Below are positions 26,197 through 38,918 of a stretch of DNA of 64,000 bases, piece by piece (within the stretch, counting starts at the first letter, position 1; the number at the start of each line of letters is the position of its first letter). The notes below the pieces were generated by a model. The model had not been told where the DNA came from. It did not search any database and was given only the letters and a program-made list of their open reading frames with translations. Location of the stretch: NCBI RefSeq assembly GCF_013186535.1, contig NZ_JABMCZ010000003.1:186001-250000 (forward strand), in the 5' to 3' direction. The position numbers and the translations under genes are program-made. This DNA is from Nocardia terpenica (GTDB taxonomy: Bacteria; Actinomycetota; Actinomycetes; Mycobacteriales; Mycobacteriaceae).

Positions 26197-26966
26197 CGCC
26201 GGTCGGCCTTGTGCGCCACCGCGAACAGCCGTCGGAACGGCAGCCAGGTGGTGCCGTCCTCGTGCCGGGGGTAGGCATCGCGCAGCATCGGCGCCAGCTC
26301 GGCGATGAACCGCTCCCAGGTCGCATCGTCGAGCGCATCGCGCACCGGCCGCAGCGCGGTGCCCGACACCCAGGTCAGCACCGGGTCCTCCCCGGTGAGG
26401 CGCTGGATGTAGGTGGTCTCCCAGGCATCCACGGCGCATCCGGCCGCGCTGAGCACGGTGGCGTAGCCGGTGGGCTCGAGCACATTGCGCGGCTGCAGCA
26501 CCCCGGTCGGCTCCAGCCGCTCGCGATACTCCTGCCGGCCCGCCACCTCCCGGATGCACCGATGCGAGGGCGCGTCGAAGTTGCCCGGCACCTGCATCGC
26601 CAGCCAGGCGCCCGGCGGCAGCTTGCCCGCCCAGTCCGACAGCAGCGCCGGATGGCCCTCCACCCACTGCAGCACGGCATTGCAGACCACCACGTCCGTG
26701 TCGTCCTCGGGTGCCCAGTCGCGCACGTCCTGCAGCACCGCGTGCACGCCCCGGGCACGCGCCGCCGCGACCATCTCGGGCGAGGAGTCGGAGGCCTCGA
26801 CGACCGCATCCGGCCACCGCTCGGAGAGCACGGCGGTCAGATGTCCCGGCCCGCAGCCGAGGTCTACGACACGCCGCGGCCGCTCCGCGCCGACGCGGTT
26901 CACCAGCTCGAAAAAGGGCCGGGACCGGTGGTTGTCGAAGGCGAGATACTGCTTCGGATCCCACAT
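26193..26966 (-). CDS. tam: Trans-aconitate 2-methyltransferase
   Basis: A 257-residue SAM-dependent methyltransferase. It begins MWDPKQYLAFDNHRSRPF, nearly invariant in Tam proteins, followed by SAM motif I VVDLGCGPGHLT and motif II region FDVVVCNAVLQWVE-like (DVVVCNAVLQWVEGH). It methylates trans-aconitate, an inhibitor formed from the aconitase intermediate. GGAGG lies 5 bases before the ATG at 26966; upstream in-frame starts add only non-conserved residues. Confidence 0.92.
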   Translation of the reverse strand: MWDPKQYLAFDNHRSRPFFELVNRVGAERPRRVVDLGCGPGHLTAVLSERWPDAVVEASDSSPEMVAAARARGVHAVLQDVRDWAPEDDTDVVVCNAVLQWVEGHPALLSDWAGKLPPGAWLAMQVPGNFDAPSHRCIREVAGRQEYRERLEPTGVLQPRNVLEPTGYATVLSAAGCAVDAWETTYIQRLTGEDPVLTWVSGTALRPVRDALDDATWERFIAELAPMLRDAYPRHEDGTTWLPFRRLFAVAHKADRR

Positions 26967-26996
26967 GGGAGCCTCCAGATCTGTCGTTACCAAACC

Positions 26997-27008
26997 GTAC
27001 GTACGTAC
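26997..27008. promoter_or_regulatory. Palindrome GTACGTACGTAC between tam and small hypothetical gene
   Basis: A perfect 12-base palindrome (three GTAC repeats) with partly symmetric flanks (CCAA on the left and TTGG on the right). It lies 31 bases upstream of tam and 53 bases upstream of the divergent gene. A TetR-like operator is plausible. Confidence 0.4.
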
Positions 27009-27060
27009 TGTATTGGGGAAAGATGGAGTTGCACAAGGGTTGTCCGGATACGATGTTGCT

Positions 27061-27351
27061 ATGGCGGATGACCCCGATTCCGACCTAGTGGCAGGCGAAT
27101 TACGCGACGACCTGCTGCGTGCGCTGTCGTATGTCCAGACCGAGAACGGTCCGGACGGTAGCTACATCGTCAACGGCGACCTCCCGCCCGAGGTGGCGCC
27201 GCCCTTCATCCGCGCCATCATGCGGATCGAGGCGGAGTTGCTGCTCCACGACGCCGAGCAGGTCACCATCGATCGCGGCGAACCTCGCAGCCCCGAGGAG
27301 CGTCGCGCCGACGCATTTCTCGCGCTCGCGCTGCGCGTCACCGATACCTGA
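27061..27351 (+). CDS. Small conserved-type hypothetical protein, 96 residues
   Basis: An acidic, soluble protein (MADDPDSDLVAGELRDDLLRAL at its start, shown here only in part of its length) with alternating helices and no cysteine, signal peptide or membrane segment. I recognise no domain. GC-rich third positions support coding. No strong ribosome binding site precedes the ATG. It is divergent from tam and ends 27 bases before the groEL2 regulatory region. Confidence 0.65.
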   Translation: MADDPDSDLVAGELRDDLLRALSYVQTENGPDGSYIVNGDLPPEVAPPFIRAIMRIEAELLLHDAEQVTIDRGEPRSPEERRADAFLALALRVTDT

Positions 27352-27378
27352 ACCCACGCCACCGCCGCACTGCCGGAC

Positions 27379-27405
27379 CTTGCACTCGATACCTCCGAGT
27401 GCTAG
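27379..27405. promoter_or_regulatory. CIRCE operator 1 with overlapping groEL2 promoter
   Basis: CTTGCACTC, nine bases, GAGTGCTAG: one mismatch-rich end but a clear CIRCE element, the HrcA binding site. A promoter with -35 TTGCAC (27380-27385) and -10 TAGAAA (27403-27408), spacer 17, lies across it, so HrcA binding would block transcription until heat shock. Confidence 0.9.
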
Positions 27406-27413
27406 AAAGGGAT

Positions 27414-27440
27414 CTGGCACTCCGGACCGGTGAGTGCCAG
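27414..27440. promoter_or_regulatory. CIRCE operator 2 upstream of groEL2
   Basis: CTGGCACTC, nine bases, GAGTGCCAG: a fully symmetric CIRCE element eight bases beyond the first. Tandem CIRCE sites before groEL2 are known in mycobacteria; the remaining 104 bases to the start codon are leader. Confidence 0.9.
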
Positions 27441-27544
27441 GTCGGGACGGTGAGGCCGGGTGCCACGACACCCCCGGTCGTCCGTCGCGGGCACCGAGCC
27501 TGGCCAGATCGTGTCATTCCCCTGATCTGGAGGATCTCAACGCA

Positions 27545-29167
<1,623 letters not shown>

Positions 29168-29200
29168 GTCCACGTCGGACGGGCTGCATGGCACGTCATG

Positions 29201-29225
29201 TTCCCGGCGTGCTTTTGGCCGGGAA
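29201..29225 (+). repeat. Dispersed palindromic element, copy 3
   Basis: Stem TTCCCGGC/GCCGGGAA, extended outward by G-C and T-A pairs (10 in all), loop GTGCTTTTG. It is 34 bases after groEL2 in the same orientation, so it could act as a transcript end or stabiliser. No half-unit array. Confidence 0.88.
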
Positions 29226-29363
29226 CACGGAAGCCGGTTCACCCTCGGGTGGGCCGGCTTCCGGCGTTTATCGGAAAGGAACTTCCGGGATTCCAGGAAA
29301 CCGTTCGGCCGGATTCGAGACGATGTCGGTAAAGATCGCCGATTGGGCGTGTGACCAGGCGAT

Positions 29364-29785
29364 TTGACATTGAAAGCGGTAGCCACGTAACTTATTCCAG
29401 GTCAGAGCGACACGGACACCGACCCGGGGCCGAGAGGCCGGGGTGAACGAGGTTGGACGGGGAGCGCCTGGCGATCACACTGGTTCGGCTGTGAGCTCCG
29501 GATTTGGTTCGGGGTGGATGGTTGGGCTAAGCTGGTTCAAGTTGCCTCACGATCGAGCGGGTGAATAGCCCGGGGTGATGGTGTGTGCGTGTGTTCTTTG
29601 AGAACTCAATAGTGTGTCGATGAATGTCAGTGCCAAATATTTACATTTGGTTCCGGTGTCTGCACCCCCGTGTGGGTGCCGGGACATTTTAGTCAGCAAA
29701 TACTTTTGCTGGCGTTTGATTTTTGCCATGGTTTTCGGACTCTGGTTAATTCTTCCGATTACGTCTTCGGACGCAATTGAGAGTC
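29364..29785 (+). promoter_or_regulatory. rRNA operon promoter and leader
   Basis: A good promoter match is -35 TTGACA (29364-29369) and -10 TAACTT (29388-29393), spacer 18. A second start may lie further down (TAAGCT near 29528). The leader contains a boxA-like stretch TTCTTTGAGAACTCAA near 29595, typical of rrn antitermination, then hairpins (GCACCC/GGGTGC near 29665-29690, AGCAAA/TTTGCT near 29694-29713) that may take part in RNase III processing. No protein gene is seen from 29168 to 29785. Confidence 0.7.
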
Positions 29786-34737
<4,952 letters not shown>

Positions 34738-34814
34738 AAGCTGCTACGCGTCCACTGTGCGGTATCTGAAACAACACACAGATCCCCCGTGGGGGGTGTG
34801 GATAGTTTCATAGT

Positions 34815-34934
34815 GTTACGGCGGTTATAGCGGTGGGGAAACGCCCGGTCCCATTCCGAACCCGGAAGCTAAGGCCACCTGCGCCGATGGTACTGCACTC
34901 GCCAGGGTGTGGGAGAGTAGGACACCGCCGGACA
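34815..34934 (+). rRNA. rrf: 5S ribosomal RNA
   Basis: About 120 bases starting GTTACGGCGGTTATAGCGG, with CCCATTCCGAACCCGGAAG and a closing GACACCGCCGGAC pairing with the 5' end. It is 77 bases after 23S and completes a single 16S-23S-5S operon. Confidence 0.95.
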
Positions 34935-34940
34935 ATATTT

Positions 34941-34976
34941 CAAGTAGGCCCTCGACTTATGTCGGGGGCCTACTTG
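34941..34976 (+). terminator. rRNA operon terminator hairpin
   Basis: An inverted repeat CAAGTAGGCCC ... GGGCCTACTTG with an inner CGAC/GTCG stem and TTAT loop begins seven bases after 5S. It is a long GC-rich hairpin; the T-run after it is short (GTTTG). Confidence 0.85.
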
Positions 34977-35579
34977 CGTTTGTAGGCAGAAATGCCCTGG
35001 CGCCTGGGGCGGGGGCGGGCTGCTGCCGTCCCACGCCCAGCCGCGCGATTCATGGGCGCTCACGGCCTCGCTGACCGAGATTCGGCCGCCACTGCTGGAC
35101 CGACTACCCGGTAGCGCCACCAAGCCACCCTGCGCTCGATCGAGCTCGTAGGCGGCGTCACCTACGAAAAGTTCTACAAAGTTCCTCCAAAATGCTGTCC
35201 GCGCCCGGCTTCCCGGGTATCGTCCGAGTCGCGAACACCCGGCAGGATGCAAGGCGAGAGAACGGAGTATCGGATATGACCGATTCATCTGTTCTCGCGT
35301 GGGGCACCCCGGAGGGTGAAATCGATTTCCTCGGAACGGAAGGGGTCGGCCCTGGATGAGGGGGCCGGGCCCTTTCGCCGTCCTGTGACACCCGGCGAGG
35401 CACCGCCCCGGCAAATAAAATCTAGACAAATACTCGAAAAGCCTTTAGGTTTGGCTTGGCCGCTCGGTAACGTCTCGCGACGGCAAACACTCAGTGACCC
35501 GGCAAATGCAGTTACTTATCGCAATTGTCGGTCATAGAGACAACTTTCGGCTAACGCGCGGAAAGCCGGAGGTGTAAAC
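34977..35579. other. About 600-base region with no convincing gene
   Basis: Between the rrn terminator and the hairpin before the TetR gene. Open frames on the minus strand lack family resemblance. The right half is poorer in GC than its surroundings. The only candidate is a 27-residue plus-strand frame listed separately. It may be decayed or horizontally acquired DNA. Confidence 0.5.
35276..35359 (+). CDS. Candidate 27-residue peptide gene
   Basis: ATG preceded by CGGAG at 8-12 bases. The peptide starts MTDSSVLAWGTPEGEIDF and ends GTEGVGPG; it is acidic, without cysteine. The pattern recalls small peptide precursors, but no modification enzyme is near, so this is only a candidate that may be chance. 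Confidence 0.25.
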   Translation: MTDSSVLAWGTPEGEIDFLGTEGVGPG

Positions 35580-35616
35580 GAAGGGCCCGATCTATGACGA
35601 GGGGATCGGGCCCTTC
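35580..35616. terminator. Perfect 13-bp hairpin 16 bases before TetR gene
   Basis: GAAGGGCCCGATC at 35580-35592 and its exact complement at 35604-35616 with an 11-base loop. It could end transcription from the left, or be a structured leader or operator of the TetR-type gene that begins at 35633. There is no T-run. Confidence 0.55.
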
Positions 35617-35632
35617 GGTAAAGTCTCGCGCA

Positions 35633-36265
35633 ATGTCACAGGAAACGAACGCGGGCAGGATGTACGCCGGGCAGCCCGTAGAAGACCGGCAACGGCAGCG
35701 ACGTGCGCGTTTTCTGGAGTCCGGCCTCACGGTGTTCGCGAGAGACGGCTATGCCAACAGCTCCGTGGGTGCCATCTGTAAAGATGCCGGACTCTCTTCT
35801 CGGCAGTTCTACGAGGAGTTCACCGGGCGCGAATCGCTGCTGCTCGAGCTCTATGAACAGATCGATCGAGAATCGCGGGAAGCGGTGGCGGCCACATTGG
35901 CCGATCACGCCGATCAGAGCGCGGTCGAGATCATCGACGCGGCCATAAGGGCTTATGTCGAATCCATCGGACGCGATCCGCGCAAGGCGCGCGTAGCGCT
36001 CGTCGAGGTGGTCGGCGCGGGTCCCAAGGTTGAGAAATTCCGATTGGAATTGCGACGTGCCTGGGGATCGCTATTGGCCAGCGCCGCCGAGGACGCCGCG
36101 CTACACGGAGAAATCCCGCCCGGCGACTACGAGATGCGGGTGCTGGCGATCATCGGCGCGGTGAACTATGTGGTCGACGCCTGGAGCGGTGCGCTACCGC
36201 GTCCCGAGCTCGACGACGTGATCCGGGTGCTGCGCCGGGTGATAATCGGCGCGGTGAGCGCCTAG
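35633..36265 (+). CDS. TetR-family transcriptional regulator
   Basis: A 210-residue regulator. The N-terminal HTH spans about 20-65 (RARFLESGLTVFARDGYANSSVGAICKDAGLSSRQFYEEF), typical of TetR. The C-terminal ligand domain is helical and ends in VLRRVIIGAVSA. The ATG at 35633 gives a normal N-terminus; the upstream in-frame ATG at 35594 lies inside the hairpin and is less likely. The regulated gene is not evident; the RCK-type gene 44 bases downstream is the nearest candidate. Confidence 0.85.
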   Translation: MSQETNAGRMYAGQPVEDRQRQRRARFLESGLTVFARDGYANSSVGAICKDAGLSSRQFYEEFTGRESLLLELYEQIDRESREAVAATLADHADQSAVEIIDAAIRAYVESIGRDPRKARVALVEVVGAGPKVEKFRLELRRAWGSLLASAAEDAALHGEIPPGDYEMRVLAIIGAVNYVVDAWSGALPRPELDDVIRVLRRVIIGAVSA

Positions 36266-36309
36266 GGAACGACTGACGGTGACGGCGGATTGCCCCTAGA
36301 GTCGGAAGT

Positions 36310-37992
36310 GTGAATGTCGCGGCGGGGCACGGTTCGGCTCCCGGTTTCGTTGTCTGCGGGGACAATCCGCTCGTCTATCAGCTGGCGCGGGAACTCGACG
36401 ACAGGTTTCCCGACGCGCTCGTAACCGTGGTGCTGCCCCACCTCGACTGCACGTTTCTCCCGCAGTTGCAGCAGCTCGAGGGGGTGCGGATCCTGTCGGC
36501 CGCGCGTCTGGACGAGGCGACGCTGCGGGCGGCCGGGATCGAGCACGCGCGGGCGCTGGCCCTGCTCGATCAGGCCGACGTGGACAACTTCCACGCCGCG
36601 CTGCGGGCGCAGGAGCTCAATCCGCAGATCCGGCTGGTGATCCGAATGTTCAACACCGGCTTGGGGTTTCGGGTCCGGAAGCTGTTCGCCGACTGCGTGG
36701 TGCTGTCCATCTCGGAGATGGCGGCGCCGTCGTTCATCGCGGCCGCGCTCGGCGAGCGCACCCTGGACTACCTGCGCCTGGGTGACCGCACACTGTATGT
36801 CGCGAGCGCCGGGGACCCGGCCCCGGAGCGGGTGGTGTGCGGCCTGTCGGACGGGCCCGAGCCGGACGGCATCACGCTGCGCCCGCGCTCGGCGCCCACC
36901 GACCGGGTGCTGGCGCTGGCGGCCCGGGTGCCGTATTCGCCCGGTACCCCGCGGCGCTGGCTGAGCCTGGCCCGATATCTGGTGCGGCACGAGCTGATTC
37001 GGCTGCTGCTCGGCCTGCTCGGGCTGATCGCGGTCGGCTGCTGCGTGCTGGTGGGGATCGGAAACGGTTGGGGCACGGCGGTCTACGAGACGATGCTGGA
37101 CGCGGCGGGTGCCGCGGCGCCGGAACCGGACAAGCAGCCGCTGTTCAAGGCGCTCCAGTTGCTGATCACCTTCACCGGCCTGGCGATGACCCCCGTGATC
37201 ACGGCGCTGGTGGTGGGCGGGGTGCTGCGTGCCCAGCTGGCCGCCTCCGGCAGTCCCGATCCGGCCCGATACGAGAACCACGTCGTGGTGGCCGGGCTCG
37301 GCAATGTGGGCATGCGCGTCATGGAGCAGCTCAGCGATCTGGGCGTGCGGGTGGTCGGGCTGGACGTGGACGAGAACGCGCGCGGCATCGTGCTCGCCAA
37401 TACCCTCGGCGTTCCGGTCGTGATCGGGCAGGCCACCTGGGAAGACACGCTGCGCGCCGCCGGGGTGCCGCGGGCGCGGGCGCTGGTGCTGGTCACCAGT
37501 AACGACGCGGTCAATCTGGAGGCGGCCATGCTGGGCCAGTCCTACCGCGACGACCTGCGCGTGGTGCTGCGGCTGTCCGACGACGACCTCGCCGAGCGGG
37601 TGCAGCGCAGCCTGACCGACAAGGTGGTGGTGCGCAGCGTGTTCCAGCTGTCGGCGGAGGGTTTCGCCGCGGCCATGGCCGAGCGCCGGGTGATCGCCAC
37701 GCTGTCGGTGAATCACTCCACCCTGATGGTCGCCGAGGTTCCGGTGGAGCACGGCTCGGCCCTGGCGGGCAAGCAGATCGACGCCGTGGTGCTCCCGGAG
37801 CACACCCGGGTGATCGCCCTGCAACGCGAGCTGGGTGCGGAGCTGCAATGGCGGCCCGCCCCGGAAACCACGCTGGCACAGGGCAATCAGCCGGTCGTGG
37901 TGACGACCAGGACGGGGTTGCAGGAGCTGCTGGCCCGGAGCGCGGGTTCCAGCGAAGGCGGTGCAACCGCCGTGGCGGCCGCTCCGGTGTAG
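36310..37992 (+). CDS. Membrane protein with two RCK/TrkA-N domains flanking a channel-like core
   Basis: A 560-residue protein. Residues about 10-150 form a first NAD-binding TrkA-N-like domain (GFVVCGDNPLVYQLAREL). Residues 230-320 contain two hydrophobic helices around a short loop, as in two-helix K+ channels. Residues 325-460 are a second TrkA-N domain (HVVVAGLGNVGMRVMEQL) and the rest a TrkA-C-like part. The K+ selectivity motif TxGYG is absent from the pore loop (GWGTAVYETMLDAAG ...), so ion selectivity or even channel activity is doubtful. GTG start at 36310. The hydrolase gene follows ten bases later. Confidence 0.8.
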   Translation: MNVAAGHGSAPGFVVCGDNPLVYQLARELDDRFPDALVTVVLPHLDCTFLPQLQQLEGVRILSAARLDEATLRAAGIEHARALALLDQADVDNFHAALRAQELNPQIRLVIRMFNTGLGFRVRKLFADCVVLSISEMAAPSFIAAALGERTLDYLRLGDRTLYVASAGDPAPERVVCGLSDGPEPDGITLRPRSAPTDRVLALAARVPYSPGTPRRWLSLARYLVRHELIRLLLGLLGLIAVGCCVLVGIGNGWGTAVYETMLDAAGAAAPEPDKQPLFKALQLLITFTGLAMTPVITALVVGGVLRAQLAASGSPDPARYENHVVVAGLGNVGMRVMEQLSDLGVRVVGLDVDENARGIVLANTLGVPVVIGQATWEDTLRAAGVPRARALVLVTSNDAVNLEAAMLGQSYRDDLRVVLRLSDDDLAERVQRSLTDKVVVRSVFQLSAEGFAAAMAERRVIATLSVNHSTLMVAEVPVEHGSALAGKQIDAVVLPEHTRVIALQRELGAELQWRPAPETTLAQGNQPVVVTTRTGLQELLARSAGSSEGGATAVAAAPV

Positions 37993-38001
37993 GTTGCGCG
38001 C

Positions 38002-38862
38002 ATGGAGACTGTTCCGATCCAGGTGCCGGACGGATCCACCATTCCGGTCCGACTGTGGGCGGCGCGCGGGCCGCATGCGCGCGCGATCAGTGCGGATGCG
38101 CCGCGGGCGGTGATCGTGATCGTGCCGGGGCTCGGGGTGCCGGGCGCGTTCTACGGCGACGTGGCTCGCGAGTTGGCCGGGCGGGGGTTCGATGTCGCGG
38201 TCGGGGAGCTGCGCGGCAACGGCGACAGTCGGCCCGCGCCGAGCGCTTCCAGCACCTACGGCTATCACGAGCTGGTGTCGGTGGATTTCCCCGCGATGTT
38301 CGAGGTGGTGCGCGCGCGGTTTCCCGCCAGCACACCGTATCTGCTGGGGCACAGCATGGGTGGGCAGCTCGCCGTCATGTACGCCGCGCGCGTGCGCGGA
38401 CGGCTGGGCGGGCTGATCCTGATCGCCTCCGGCACACCGTATTTCCGCGGATACGGCGGTATCGCCCGCCCTGCCATGCTGATCGCCCCGGCCGCCGTCT
38501 CGCTGACCGCGAATCTGGCGGGTTTCTGGCCCGGCGACCGGATCACCGCGGGCGGGTTCGGCCGCCAGTCGAAGGTGCTCATCTCCGACTGGGCGCGCCT
38601 GGCCCGCACCGGCCGCTTCGCCCCGGCCGGTGCCGATATCGACTACGACGAGCGCATCGCGCGGCTGCGGCTGCCGGTGCTGTCGATCACCGTCGAGGGC
38701 GACGATCTCACCCCGCGCGGGTCGGCAAGGCATCTGCTGGAGAAGCTGCCCGAGGCCCGCATCACCACCTGGCACCAGCCGGAGGCGTTGGGGCACAACG
38801 GCTGGATCACCGAGCCGGGGTCGACCGTGGATCGGATCGAGAAGTGGGTGCGGGACAGTTGA
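38002..38862 (+). CDS. Alpha/beta hydrolase (serine hydrolase)
   Basis: A 286-residue hydrolase. Oxyanion region VPGLGVPGAFY, nucleophile elbow GHSMGG (Ser about 116), Asp in VEGDDLTPRG and His in ALGHNGWI complete a catalytic triad. It resembles lysophospholipase/peptidase-like members; the substrate is unknown. It starts 10 bases after the RCK-domain gene. A palindromic element begins right at its stop codon. Confidence 0.85.
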   Translation: METVPIQVPDGSTIPVRLWAARGPHARAISADAPRAVIVIVPGLGVPGAFYGDVARELAGRGFDVAVGELRGNGDSRPAPSASSTYGYHELVSVDFPAMFEVVRARFPASTPYLLGHSMGGQLAVMYAARVRGRLGGLILIASGTPYFRGYGGIARPAMLIAPAAVSLTANLAGFWPGDRITAGGFGRQSKVLISDWARLARTGRFAPAGADIDYDERIARLRLPVLSITVEGDDLTPRGSARHLLEKLPEARITTWHQPEALGHNGWITEPGSTVDRIEKWVRDS

Positions 38863-38918
38863 TTCCGGCCAAAAGCATGCCGGAAACGTATGGCCTACAC
38901 ATGCCGGAAACGAAAGGT
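38863..38918 (-). repeat. Dispersed palindromic element, copy 4, with half-unit array
   Basis: On the minus strand: stem TTCCGGC/GCCGGAA, loop ATGCTTTTG (full core 38863-38885). On the 5' side of that strand lie one full and one partial half-unit, each starting TTTCCGGCATG with a 24-base period. The element fills the gap between two convergent genes, abutting both stop codons (38862 and 38919). The inner C-G pair lost from the run of three is lost on both sides, so the stem is kept. Confidence 0.88.

Noticed and set aside
26193..27036. Longer minus-strand frame extending tam upstream of 26966
   Set aside because: The conserved Tam N-terminus begins at MWDPKQYL with GGAGG before it; upstream residues are not conserved in type.
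35276..35359. Calling the 27-residue frame a RiPP precursor
   Set aside because: No leader motif I can name and no maturation enzyme within the window; kept only as a low-confidence candidate.
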